Origin: Saturnia japonica
Taxonomy: Eukaryota; Arthropoda; Insecta; Lepidoptera; Saturniidae
Reading direction: 5' to 3'
Assembly: GCA_033032175.1 (NCBI GenBank)
Contig: CM065304.1
Coordinates: 15,686,001 to 15,750,000, forward strand
Length of the DNA: 64,000 bases
The translations under genes and the position numbers were made by a program. The notes beneath the pieces were generated by a model. That model did no database searches. It was not told the origin of the DNA and saw only the letters and a list, made by a program, of their open reading frames with translations. Positions within the stretch are counted from its first letter, which is position 1, and each line of letters opens with the position of its first letter. Positions 12,056 to 23,099 of this stretch are shown one piece after another.

Positions 12056-12724
12056 CTTTAGGTGAAGGAATATATATGTTAAGTATGTAATTTAAAATGA
12101 CCGAATAGAGCATTTATATCTTTATCTCATCCTTACACGTCTTTTTATCTCTTTTCCTTATTACTCTTCTTATAACACAAAAAATATTAATGTGCTATAC
12201 GTTTTTTTACTTCATTATGTTCTTTAGCCAGATTAGTATGATGTATTTTATTTTTACGTAGGGTAATAAAATAAGTAGTTATAACAATGATAAATTAAAC
12301 TGATCAAAAATTGCCCTCATCACATTCTCTTCAAATATGCTGCCTAAAACGTTAAAGATGGCATAATATTATAATGTAGTGATCTCTATTAATTTACGAG
12401 TTAACTTGACATATATAACACACTACGTATAAGGCAATGATACAGTACCCATACTTTAAAAAAGAACAACATTATGTGTACACTGAAGAGCCAAGTACAA
12501 CGAGCAAAAAAAAATAGTTTGCGTTCAATTTTATCAAAACTTTACCTGTTAGCTTAACGTACACGTTAAGCCTATAAATTCAAGTAGATTTTAAATGCAA
12601 CTACCGCGACATACTCGACAGGTGTTTGGCGACACATTTACGTCTTAAATATGGTAGCTACTCAGCCAAACACTAGAAAATATACTACCACTATATGGTT
12701 TAATCACGATGTTTTCCTACATTG

Positions 12725-12808
12725 CATGCCTTCCATTAGAGGATTTGAACTCATACTTTCGATACAGCGTCTGATTGCGCTCCTACTGAGCTATCATCGC
12801 TTTCAATA
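12725..12808 (-). repeat. tRNA-derived SINE head, minus strand
   Basis: The reverse complement reads GATAGCTCAGTAGGAGCGC (A box-like) followed by GAGTTCAAATCCTC (B box-like) with tRNA spacing. No complete acceptor stem is evident. Confidence 0.55.
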
Positions 12809-13000
12809 CTTAATCTAAATCACAACATCGACTTCCACAGTAAAAAGCATATATTTTTTGTAGATTTCTTATACTGTTAAAAGAAAAATGCCTGTAAATA
12901 ATATAGCCAAATAAAACTTATGCTTATGCCATGGCAAACAAAATAATCGGAAAAAATAAAATAAAAAGCTGCAAGCCAGCCATAGAGCACCTGTTATCAC

Positions 13001-13287
13001 CTCAACGGGAAGCGAACTTCGGCGTGGAATTTGCGATATGGATCCTTCTTGAACGCCATATGGGGCCCTAACAAACGATTGCTGGCATGATGCGATTGAA
13101 CTAGGCTTTTGTGGCCCACCGCTATGCTTTGTAGGTCCTACAGATGATAATTTTCGCAAATCCGATGGTGCGATTGGCGCTGGAGCTGAACCCCGGCGGC
13201 GCGTCCAATATACATTACCCGAAATAGTTCGACACAGCAATTGTGAAATATCCGAATTTATTTCACGAATATATTTTACGTTTTGAG
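13001..13287 (-). CDS. PDE7-like phosphodiesterase, tail exon with two RRxS motifs
   Basis: Internal exon encoding about 95 residues of the C-terminal tail. The acceptor is TTTTATATTACAG, ending at 13288. Two bases complete a codon split with the previous exon, and the donor GAG|GTGATA ends the exon in phase 0 at 13001. The protein is Ser/Pro-rich and contains RRRGSAPAP (RRGS at 13198-13187) and IPRRSSLPVE (RRSS at 13024-13013), both matching the PKA consensus. No folded domain is recognised. An alternative donor (ACAG|GTGCTC) lies eight bases downstream but would leave an incompatible phase. The run-on into hydrophobic residues below 13000 is intron translation. Confidence 0.75.
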
Positions 13288-13428
13288 CTGTAATATAAAA
13301 AATTCAAAATAATCACTTATTATATGTTTGTATTACATGCTAGTTTATTTATAAATATTTAAAATTAAAATAAAATTATTAGTAACTTAAGAATTAATAA
13401 AATGTATGACTAAATTTTAATGACTTAC

Positions 13429-14451
13429 AAAATGATAAAATATCACTTGGTAGAGATTCACGCCGTGGCATTATAGTAGCAAAGGTTAACCCTTCTCGTT
13501 GAGCCGCAGCCAAGTTCTGACTCAGTTCTTTCTCAAGAGTATCTGGATCTGTTGGCTGATCATCCTTAGTCTCATCTATATTCTTAATTACAGTTTCAAT
13601 TCGCTTTTTAATTATTTGAGTTAGTTCCCCTTCATTTAGTTCGCTCTTTTTGCAATCAGAAGTTTTAAAAAGTTCTGTGTTTAATTTTTGTTCAAATTCA
13701 GAATTATTTTTTTCCTTCTGTTTTTCAATAGTGTTTGAACATAGCTCCAAATTTTTTTCGGAACTTGTGTGAAAGGCTGTACCTTGATCACTCGTATGCA
13801 AAGGGTGACGCGATAAGCCGTGCATCCGTGCTGATGTTGTCGGAGGTGGAAATGTCTGCTGCCTTTGTAGCATCCACGTGCCTTTTTCTTTCAAGGCCGT
13901 AATAATCCGTGTTGATTGTACAGGTGTTGAGATAGAAGCAATGGACGTAAGTGGCAAATAATTCTCTACGTTAAAAATCTTTTCTGATGTATCTTCAGTG
14001 CATTGAACATTAATGCTCAGGTGGGATTGTAAAGACTGTTCAGTTCCCAAAAGACAGAAAGCATCTCGATGAGATTCCGCGCCAAATGATGCTCGACGTT
14101 TATCTTTATTACAAAATTTAGAATCTTGAAAAACAGTAGGCGGAGCAGAACTGCTTCTTCGATGTTCTTTAAAACTCCCTTGCTCCGACGAGATCAATGA
14201 GCTTTTACGTGGAGATAGGAGTAATTCTGAACTTGCTGACGAATCCATCCCAGAACTTGTTTGGGCATCATGTTCGAGTATACCTGCGTCAGAAGCTTCT
14301 TTTTTTGCCTTTTCAGTTATTTCCTGGGTGTCCAAGTATTCCCATTTGTACTTATTGTAAATGAAATTCTCGAGCATCTGAGTTGACAGATCGTTTTGCA
14401 GGAACCTATGCCACTCCGTTATTAATGGTGTGACGATAAATTTGAAGAACC
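13429..14451 (-). CDS. PDE7-like phosphodiesterase, end of catalytic domain plus long tail
   Basis: Large exon (1,023 nt). It begins GFFKFIVTPLITEWHRF just after the IQT of the preceding exon, reproducing the conserved PDE stretch around the purine-selective glutamine (IQxGF..YIV.PL..EW in vertebrate PDE7). The catalytic domain ends near ENFIYNKYKWEYL. About 300 residues of hydrophilic, probably disordered tail follow, rich in Ser, Glu and Lys. Basophilic motifs are HRRSSS (RRSS 14161-14150), KRRAS (RRAS 14098-14087) and MPRRESLPSD (RRES 13465-13454). Lysine/glutamate-rich segments near residues 250-330 might form a coiled coil. The acceptor ATATTTTAG and donor TTTT|GTAAGT give phases compatible with both neighbours. 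Vertebrate PDE7 enzymes lack a tail of this size. Confidence 0.88.
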
Positions 14452-14625
14452 CTAAAATATTTGTAGGTATTACTGTATATTTCAATTCACCAAAACTAAT
14501 AAATTGGAATACATTGGTATGAGAAAGAGAAACGTTTAGTAAAATTACCTCTTTTTGATGTAAATTTACAACTAATTGACATTATTGGAACTGTTCTATG
14601 CATAAAAAAAAAGAAGGACGGTCAC

Positions 14626-14866
14626 CTGTTTGAATCTTAGGTATAGAGTTGTTATGTCTATCACATAATGCTGTAATGGGTAGATTCAGCTTCCTCTCGT
14701 AATCGCCTTGGCGAAAGAACTCCTCGCAAACTTTCATGCTCCATCTATAGCTTATGTCCCAAGGACGGCAGGGGTTGGAAATATCAGCACATTTCAATGC
14801 CATCTGTAGTACTAAGTGCCTGTTTTCGTTTTTCGTCAAATCGAGGGTGTTGATGTCCAGGTGGTT
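14626..14866 (-). CDS. PDE7-like phosphodiesterase, catalytic exon with second metal-site aspartate
   Basis: The exon encodes [20 protein letters not shown] followed by [33 protein letters not shown] and [15 protein letters not shown]. The aspartate in CADISNP is the conserved metal ligand of the class I PDE fold; [12 protein letters not shown] and EEFFRQGD are typical of PDE7, as opposed to PDE4, PDE8 or PDE1. The acceptor is TTGTTGCAG|AAC (phase 0), the donor ACAG|GTGACC (phase 1); the intron to the next exon is only 174 bases. This exon is separated from the previous one by about 34.7 kb. Confidence 0.92.
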
Positions 14867-15546
14867 CTGCAACAAAATGTCATGTGATCTCTTTGCCCAA
14901 TATTAATAAAATATCTATCAAATATTACAAAGAGGTAAAGTTTGTAGTATGTAATCTCCGGGATTATTGATCCGATACTGAAAGAACTATAAACTGCAGG
15001 CAGTTTGTTGTGCTGCGAACTGATGTGTAATTTTTATCATTTTATAAAATAAATAAAAAGGGCAGTTTCTCTACTTCTTCAACGGATTTAGTGTTTATTA
15101 ATTGCTCCGATATGATTACGACAACATGTTGCCGACTTTTGCACGTGTGCGGAGCTGTTCTACAGAAATGCACTGCTATAGTCGCAACGATACTCGATCA
15201 TCCAGTATCGGATATTTGCGTAGCGTCATATGAGAAGGTTCTTAGTTATTCCAAGGAAATGTTTTAAATTTTATAGAAAATAAAATACTTAATTTATATC
15301 ACGTGAATAGAATAGTGTAAGTTATTTTTTTTTAATAGACAGATAAGAAAAAAAGTACAAACAGAAATAAACAAAACTTTTACTCAACAAAAATAACGTA
15401 CCTAATATTCTCTAAATATATATTTCACGCATTATTTATTTTTAGTCAGTAGTAATAAAATATTAATTCTTTAATTAATTGAGTAGACGATAAACTCCTC
15501 CGAACCACAATATAGTAATATAATAATTACTTTAAAATTAATTTGT
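14867..15546 (-). other. 3' end of the 34.7-kb intron, unassigned
   Basis: This begins the giant intron when read in window order. It has AT-rich sequence with no gene or recognisable repeat, ending where the tandem duplication starts. Confidence 0.5.
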
Positions 15547-16355
15547 ATATCTATACATATAATAAAAACGTAACCGATCGATGTCTGTACATAGAAGATA
15601 TATGAAAAAAACTATTACCGGGGGTCTCTATCAACGCAGCAGAACCCAAAACAATGATTGTTAGAATTTTTGTCTGTTTGTCTGTTTGCCAACTTTTGTG
15701 CGCGCTAATCTCAGAAACGGCATAACCGATTTGGAAACGGTTTTCACTAATATATTCTGGTAAGGGTAACTTAACATTAGTGTTTGTTTTATTTCAATAA
15801 GTTCATAAATAAAAAAGTTATATCAATTTAAAAAATCACGTCGAACATTTGTTCGATAAAAATGCGATAAAATAGCTCTTCAGTTGAATTGGCTGAAACT
15901 TTGAAACTGATTTGTAAAATTATGATGATTGAAAGTGTACATAAAGTTAAAAAATGTACAGTTTTAGAGAATTTGGATTTTCCAATATGAGTTGACCTTA
16001 CTTCTATATAATAAATCATATTAATAAGGGGTCACCCTAGGTTGGATATATCCACGCAAGCGAGTTGAGTGCCGCATCACTGCTACGCAATTCATTCCGA
16101 AAAAGATTGATTCGAATCAAACTCTGATGTATCGATTCACAATAAATCGAGGTTTAAAAGATCGATCTCTCCAAAAAATCGACCTTCTTTTATTCGCTTT
16201 TCAAATTTGTGTTAACAATGTAAAAATACCTATTATAGAAAACAAAAAGGACACCACAATAATCGATCTTTTGCTATTTGTACCCTGCTAAAGTATCAGT
16301 TAAAGAGAAACAAAGAAAGGTATAGAGAGAGAGAGAGAATTCATTTCAAAAATTT
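15547..16355 (+). repeat. Tandem repeat unit 1 (about 0.81 kb)
   Basis: The unit starts TATCTATACATATAATAAAA and ends TTCATTTCAAAAATTT. It is repeated nearly end to end at 16363-17205 with the same order of landmarks: the ACGTAACCGATCGATG region, a GTCTGTTTGTCTGTTTGCC stretch, GCGCTAATCTCAGAAACGGC, and a GA-rich tract before the end. It is non-coding. The TCTATAC start and the GCGCTAATCTC module recur in the Helitron-like elements of this window. Confidence 0.85.
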
Positions 16356-16362
16356 CTATATC

Positions 16363-17205
16363 TATCTATACATATAATAAAAACGTAACTGATCGATGTC
16401 TGTACATAGAAGATATATGAGAAAAACTATTATTGGGGGTCTCTATCAACGCAGGAGAACCCAAAACAATGATTGTTAGAATTTTTGTCTGTTTGTCTGT
16501 TTGCCAACTTTTGTGCGCGCTAATCTCAGAAACGGCATAACCGATTTGGAAACGGTTTTCACTAATATATTCTGGTAAGGTTCACTTAACATTTAGTGTT
16601 TGCTTTACTTCAATAAGTTCATAAATAAAAAAGTTATATCAATTTTAAAAATCACGTCGAACATTTTTTTGATAAAAATGCTATAATTTAGCTCTTCAGT
16701 TGAATTGACTGAAATTTTAGATATCTGTATATTATGATTTGTAAAACGATGATGATCGAAACCTTTCATAAAGTTAAAAAATGAAGAGTTTAAAAATTGC
16801 AATTTGCAATATAAGTTGACCTCAGATCTATGTGATAAATAATATTAAAAGGGGGTCAGCATATGCTGGATATTTGTCAGTTGAATATAGCTGCGCCGCT
16901 GCTAGGGATGGCAATTCATTTCCAAGAAGATTGATTCGAATCGAACTCTTATGAATCAATTCCCAAAAAAATCGATGTCTAAAAGATTGATCTCTCAAAA
17001 ATTGATTTTTTTTCGATTCACTTTCGCATTTGTATTAACAATATAACAATTCCTAAAATAGAAAATTAAAAGGGAACCACAACAGTCGATCTTTTGTAAT
17101 TTTTACCTTACCAAAGTATCAGTTATTACAGAGAAACGTAGAAAGATATAGAGAGAGAGAATTTATTACAGGTATATAGGGAAAGAGAATTCATTTCAAA
17201 AATTT
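16363..17205 (+). repeat. Tandem repeat unit 2 (about 0.84 kb)
   Basis: Second copy of the preceding unit. It is near-identical over the first 250 bases and more diverged in the second half, with small indels and an extra GA-rich piece near 17150-17200. The uneven divergence suggests either gene conversion of the first half or two insertions of a dispersed element side by side. Confidence 0.85.
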
Positions 17206-17576
17206 AATATTATAAACTGTTGTCGTTATTTTGCTGTTGGGTAATAACTTACCGTTAGTATTTTAATTGGTAAATGACACCATAGAAAATGACTGCATAA
17301 TTAATTGAATATTCCATACCTATTAATATTATAAATGGGAAAGTAATTCTGTCTGTCCCGTCTTTTGCATTTTCAAGCCTAGACCGCTGAACCAATTTTG
17401 AAGAACTTTGGTTGAGAAAGGTCATAGGCTACTTTTGGAAATAAAATTGGAAGGGGTGAAATGGGGGATGAAAGATTGTATGAAGAACCCACTATTTCTA
17501 AATTTAGGGTTATGAAAATTCATATTTATGCTTTTAGGAAGAAATAACAGTGTTTCGTGTTTTAAAAAATAAGGGT

Positions 17577-18575
17577 GATTTACATACATACACTGCACTC
17601 CTTGATGCTAAGCAAAATGTTCCTGAGACATAAGCTTACATTATACAAAACATATGTCCGTCCTATTATGACATATAAGCTGCGCTACATTCGCACATAC
17701 GTCAAAGATCAACATTAACAAATTCCAAATCCTTCAAACCCGATTCTTACGTAAAATTAACAAAGCCCCTTGGTACGTTGGTCGAATCGTATATTAAATA
17801 TCTTACGCGATCGTACTTCGACACTGCTTCCAATCACGTGAATCTGTTGGTGAAAGCTGCCGCGACTTAAACCCCGAAACCGAACATCCCACGCGAACAA
17901 CTCCGGTCGCGAATATCTTCACCGAGCCCGTTTATAAGATAGAGGAAATAAACAAATACTTTTCCACCGTCTCTCCAACAAAGCGTTCTCGCGCCCACGC
18001 CCGCGAAACCACCGTTCCCTCCGAAGGGGACGGGCGGCTAATTTCGCTCCTGCAAACCCGTCATGTCCTCCCTCTCTTACGGCAACTCAAGCCTAGGTCC
18101 GTTCCCTCGATGTAGAACCCTTGAGTCATGCAGCCGCTCGCGCGATACAGGTGACACTGCACTTGCAATCACGTAGCTACCCACACATATCATTACACAC
18201 AATATGTACATACATACGTGCACACCACATAAGTACATAGATTCTGTAAGGGACTTTTTTTTTCTTTTTTTGCGATAGTTACTTTCGATCATGTTTCCAG
18301 AATAATAAAAACATATACACATGTTCATTCCTTTCTCCCAGGAGGCAGGGACATGTTATATGTATGCGTTAGTTTAGCTCGAATTTTCTACAGATAGGGA
18401 ATTAGTCAGTTCGCGACCTTTTCACAATCGCGGTAATAGCCCAAGCCGACGTCCGGCCACTTTGGCACCTTTGTGCGCATGTTGCTCACGCTTTCGCAGC
18501 TGAATGCCTTAAGCGTTCGCCCCCAAGCCTGGTGAAGCTGTCAAAGCCATAAGTGGCTCTCATAAGTGGCCAAAA
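17577..18575 (+). mobile_element. Jockey/CR1-like LINE 3' end, copy B (degenerate)
   Basis: Plus-strand relic homologous to copies A and C. It opens with ACACTGCACTCCTTGATGCT, then AGACATAAGCTTACATTATA, corresponding to the RT C-terminal part in copy C, with many stops and deletions. The 3' UTR with CACGCCCGCGAAACCACCGT, the long T/C run, the stem-loop (18319-18356) and GGTGAAGCTGTCAAAGCC near the end are recognisable. It is more diverged than copies A and C. It lies inside the Helitron-like element. Confidence 0.75.
18319..18356 (+). other. Conserved stem-loop in LINE 3' UTR (copy B)
   Basis: ACATGT (18319-18324) and ACATGT (18351-18356) can pair around an inner CTCCCAGGAG core. This is the equivalent of the hairpins at 1698-1737 and 49131-49170, with different bases in the stem. 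Confidence 0.5.
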
Positions 18576-18641
18576 GTAAAAGGGATTTAAATAATTATTG
18601 CGTAGTAACAAACGCGTGCGGAACCGCGGGCACACCGCTAG

Positions 18642-19690
18642 TATAATATATTAAGGCCAAACGAAAATAAACTGGACCAGACTGCCAAATCTAAATATAA
18701 CAGCCCTTAATAACGTCATAATAATATACCGACAAATAGTCGTAAAGATCTTTAATTATTACGAAATAAATAACTTAAATAATTATTTTAGTTTGAAAAT
18801 ATCGTTAACGTTTCATTTTGGCGAAGATGTTGGGTTCATTTATTCGAATATTTAATATTATATATACACATAAAACATTTACTGCAGATTCTAGTTTGTT
18901 CGCAAAGAGTTTAAAACCTTATGGTATTTTCTTCCAGCTAAACCTAAAATATTATTACATAAGCTATCGTTGTAACATAGATCTATTAGCTTTATTTCAA
19001 TAAATACAATTGACCACAATACCGTGATCATGTTGTTATTATGAGTAGGCTCAGAACTGCTGTGTTTTTGAGGTTGTTTGTACATAACTATATGTTGCAG
19101 TGATCATTTAACATCGGCTCGAAAAGTTTGCTAATTCAGATACCCAATATGTAAATTAAAAAAACAACATACATATTGTAATTACCAACAAAAGGAATAA
19201 TTGATCTCAAAGTCGCTCTCTGGTTAGTAGTTTGTCAATTTCATCGAAATTAGACCATTTAGGTTTGTTTCAATTCAACACCTTACACCAAGATTTTCCT
19301 TGTCCAAGATATAATTAACTTTTTCCACTAATTTTGTAGTGCTGTTTAAAAAATCGTACCTAATTTTATCGTATCACATCAGATTTTTAGTAAAATTAAT
19401 ATATTCGCTATTTTTGATTTTTCAGTAAAAATAAATTGAATTATTGAGTTTTGGCGCTCTCTCCTTGAATTAAGCGACTTCTCGTGAGAAAATATATTAG
19501 TTGGAACAACGACACGCTCATTTCAAATGCGTTACATGGAAATAAGCCGTTATAGTTACTTTGGTTACAAACTTTTTACTGAAATCAGTGTGATTATTAC
19601 ACTTATTAAAAAAAAAATGTTTACGTTTTACTTTTGGTATTTAATATATTTAATTAATGATTTGTGGTTGAAAAACGTTTAAAAAACATA
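18642..19690. other. Intronic AT-rich stretch, no gene recognised
   Basis: About 1 kb between the nested Helitron-like element and the cysteine-rich family relic. Short open frames on both strands (for example 18818-19003) have no motif. Confidence 0.45.
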
Positions 19691-20386
19691 ATGTCTTCAT
19701 GAAAGTGTCATAATAGTCCAGATACATTTTGTGACATTTGTGGAAACTTTATGACTTCAAAGCAAAAACTGAAAATTACTGAGTTTTTATATAATATGTA
19801 TAATGGTTATTTTGGCTTCAAAATACAACTAAAATCGTGGACTCCGCAGTTAGTTTGTACTAGCTATTTGTGTTGAACAATTAAGGCAGTGGACATACCG
19901 CAAAAGACAATCTCTACCTTTTGGTAGACCCATGATTTGGAGAACGCAAGCCAATCATGTAAATAATTGTTATTTTTGCTGTACCATTGTGAAAGATTTT
20001 AATGCTAAAAATAAAAATAAGATAGCCTACGCAAATGTAACGTCAGTTACACGTCCCATTCCACACAGTTCCAAGTTCAATATCTGATTTCAGCTCAACA
20101 TCGTCAGAACAAAAAATTGGGGTGTAATATGAGTATAAAACTCCATTTTTTACATTCACATGTGGATTTTTTCCCTGATTATCTTGGTGATTATAGTAAA
20201 GAACAGGGAGAAAGGTTTCACCGAGACATAAAAACTATGGAAACAAGGTGCCAAGGTCGATGGAATGTAAATATGATGGCTGATTACTGCTGGTCTACAA
20301 AACGTGATATTATTGATGATTCTCATAAAAAAATTACACCAAGACATCATTTTATCGCTAAACGTAAAAGATGTCACTCAAAATAG
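19691..20386 (+). pseudogene. Relic of a cysteine-rich multicopy insect gene family of unknown function
   Basis: The N-terminal part starts at ATG 19691: CHNSPDTFCDICGNFMTSKQ and, further on, YNGYFGFKIQLKSWTPQLVC, a CxxC-containing opening of a family common in insect genomes and in other invertebrates. The C-terminal part is an intact 89-codon frame, 20117-20386: MGCNMSIKLHFLHSHVDFFP, then EQGERFHRDIKTMETRCQG and MMADYCWSTKRD. Between them are several stops and frame changes (for example TAG 19706 and TGA 19873) and an apparent deletion, so the copy is dead. The family often appears in many copies, suggesting spread by mobile elements or capture by one. Biochemical function is unknown to me; the metal-binding look of the CxxC region is inference. 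Confidence 0.7.
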
Positions 20387-20890
20387 CCCTGTAGCAATGA
20401 TTGTACTTGATATTTTCTTTGTAAGTTTTCAAATATATGTATTTATAATGTAATAATTGTTTTTTTCTTAAAATTTTAAAATAAACACTTTTTCCTTTTT
20501 GTAAAAAAACCTGATGTGATAGAGTAATTATGTAGGTATTTTTGTGTTCAAAATACTATAAATTAGCGATATGTATCACTGAAATCAAAACAACATTCAA
20601 GAAGTTTTCATTTGTCGGCCGGTGAATTAGAGAATATAAAATTAATCTGAGTAATTGTTCTGATCGTATAATATAATACAAAGTACATTCATACCGTTGC
20701 AGTTAATCAATATGGTAAAGTTTTGTCGCAAGCTTTTTGCGCAGTATAGTAGCATACTCCATGCCAATAACTTTGGAGGAGTCCAAAGAGCGCCATAACA
20801 ACTGGTCCCGCTCTGCTTGCATCGAGCGATTCATGCTACTTTCTCCAGGTTATCGGTTTGCCATACAACCATCTTACTAATACTTACTTA
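20387..20890. other. Intronic stretch, unassigned
   Basis: No gene is recognised. A GC-richer patch at about 20740-20870 (CAACTGGTCCCGCTCTGC) has no motif that I can identify. Confidence 0.4.
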
Positions 20891-21243
20891 CTAGGGGTCG
20901 CCCTATGATCGAAATTCGACCAGCGACTTTTTAATCATAGACTATTTTCTGATTGACATTTGTAGTATGAATCTAAACAATGAATATTATATCACTTGCT
21001 GTCACTTTTCATTGAGTGACAATGTCAATATTTTGGGGAGTCTAAGTTTAATGGCAGTGGCCCGGTTAGAATTCGCAGTATTAATTAATTTAATGTAATA
21101 TATTAGTAACAGATATTATAGATAAATTTTTACTTTCTGCACTCCTCCATATAAACTTTAACCATGCCAAATCTCAGTCTTCCGTGCACGCAATACGCTT
21201 AAAAGTTGGTAGAAAGTTTTTGCTTCTCGTATTAATATAATGA
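20891..21243 (-). mobile_element. Helitron-like non-autonomous element, 353 bp, complete
   Basis: On the minus strand it begins TCATTATATTAATACGAG (21243) and ends GGGCGACCCCTAG (20891), flanked by A on the left and T on the right, the Helitron insertion pattern. A GTCGC...GCGAC stem lies just before the CTAG end. A second complete copy lies at 31612-31966 in the same orientation. No coding capacity is present; short open frames are chance. Confidence 0.7.
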
Positions 21244-22800
21244 TAATAGTCAACACACCTCTAAGAACTGATATTGTCCCGATTAATATATTTGATTTTA
21301 GGATTAAAACCGTTAACAAAGGAAAAGAAAGTAATGATTAATTTGTAATCCTGAAACCCGTCAAAAGATGTTAATCAGTATCTATTAAATCAATGTATTT
21401 ATCAATTATACTATTTTCATAATGCAATATAGTTCAATTACTTTAATTAATATAAGTAACTAGATAAGTTAAAAAACTAAAACACAACTACAGAAATCCT
21501 CGCGCTCTGAAATGTACGATCTACTTATTTGAAACGTGACCTTTCATTTGATACCCAACACGACACATTACAAAAATATATATTTTTAAATACAAAACTT
21601 TCGTCTTCTACAGGGCACCACATTGAATTATACTCATTGAGTTCTGTGCTTCCAACGATGCCTCATTTGTCAAACTATGATAGGTAGAAAATATAGGGGG
21701 AACAGATGAACATGCATAGACATAACCAGCTGAAATTATGACCCTGCTTTTGACTGCAACGTAGTTACTTTCTAAGTCCTTGTCATTTCAGTATGCCTCT
21801 TTATTGAATTGAGTGGACATGGCCTCAAAAATTATTTTTACGAGTATTACACATGCCTTAAAAAACACAATAAATAAATATATATATCATATATATAAAG
21901 TTTATAAAGTTTTTGCCATTAATCGCTTTCAAATAGGATCCAGTACCCTTGATAAACTGTACAGAATATCCAAGCGTGTAAGCTGTTAATCAAACTTAAT
22001 TAAACGCATCGGATTTCACACTCCAATTATTTTCATTTTCCAACTGCATCAATCAAGCGCTCGAGCTTTCCGATAACGAACTTAATTAAAACGAATACGA
22101 CGTATGATGCCACTATTGCACACAGCTAACGAATCTCTCGATCATCAATACGGATGCCCTATTACGAAATATCAGATTTTTAAATGAAAATGGACGTAAA
22201 TTCTGTTTGATACACGCAGTCTAACCGGTGTTCGGAAATAGCTTTTATCGATGATGTGTTCATTCATTTAAATACGATACAAATACCAGTTATTCATTCA
22301 TCTATGTATAAGGCAGAAACACAAGCACAAGCTTAAGTACAAGCTTCCAGACTTTTTTAGGTGGTAGCGTTAGGTTCTATAATAAGATTCTGAAGCACGT
22401 TACTGATTAGCTGGATAATAAGTTCAAGGACTATGTCAAGAAGGTTTTACTATCAAAGGGTTAATAATATAGCGTGAATCATTATGAGTATAATAGTGAT
22501 GTCGGTAAGTGACTTCCTCTCAGTGCATTCACTAAATTATTGTTGGAAGCATGTAGCAATAAATAACAAGAAAGAAGTTGTTTTAATTAGTTCAATAAAA
22601 GATCGTTTATTGATTTTAAGATTTCTTGTTGGATGTGAATATCTTTAATTAAACTTCCAATTAAAGATGAATGAAATATACGTTTACTTCATTATTTCCA
22701 CTTCCACTCTTGCGATATTTACCCTTAATTGCCTCATCTTCCTTATAGAAGGGAGATATCCTTCTAACATAGGTTAGAACCACACACGCTTGACTTCGGA
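21244..22800. other. Intronic AT-rich stretch, no gene recognised
   Basis: About 1.5 kb with no coding motif or well-defined repeat that I can support. Confidence 0.45.
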
Positions 22801-23090
22801 ATCACTGTTTTACGGTAACCATCTCGAACTAAAAAGTTCCCAGTGTCTTATCTTAGCCATATCGTGAAACTGTCAGTGTGTTCCCTCTCCTCTTACGACA
22901 CTGAGTTCTTCAAACGTAAAGTGAAGAAAATATTTATGCAGACCGGTATGGCAGTGGTGACCGGCGATGGATTTGAGCATCCCTTGGCCTTACTGACATC
23001 TCAAAAAACCATTTTGTATAACTTAAATATATACCGTAGGAGATTTAGCCGATTCAAAACTACGCGTTACCAAAGAAATCACTAGCAGCG
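22801..23090 (+). other. Unrecognised open frame of 80 codons
   Basis: An open frame at 22843-23085 lies in sequence of more balanced composition than its surroundings. It contains FFKRKVKKIFMQTG and VVTGDGFEHPLALLTSQKT. I do not recognise the protein. It may be a fragment of a transposon ORF or chance. Confidence 0.2.
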
Positions 23091-23099
23091 AAACCATTG

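Larger units (their letters stand above)
11332..13000 (-). other. Intron of the phosphodiesterase gene with two tRNA-like SINE heads
   Basis: Intron of about 1.67 kb before the last exon. Apart from the two tRNA-like segments listed separately (about 11985-12055 plus strand and 12725-12808 minus strand), the content is AT-rich and unassigned. A small inverted repeat (GCTTAACGT and complement) lies at about 12552-12571. Confidence 0.55.
17321..18641 (+). mobile_element. Helitron-like non-autonomous element interrupted by a LINE
   Basis: The left part starts TATTAATATTATAAATGGG followed by the module ACCGCTGAACCAATTTTG, common in lepidopteran dispersed repeats. The right end is GTGCGGAACCGCGGGCAC then ACCGCTAG|T, with a GTGC...GCAC stem just before the CTAG terminus, as Helitrons have. 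The interior between about 17577 and 18575 is a jockey-like LINE tail, listed separately, so the element is a nest. The left terminus reads CC in place of the expected TC and may be mutated. No Rep/helicase gene is present. Confidence 0.55.

Noticed and set aside
12869..13000. Extension of the tail exon through a hydrophobic stretch (possible membrane anchor)
   Set aside because: A GAG|GTGATA donor at 13001 is in phase with the last exon; the hydrophobic run is best read as intron. An alternative transcript retaining it is not excluded.
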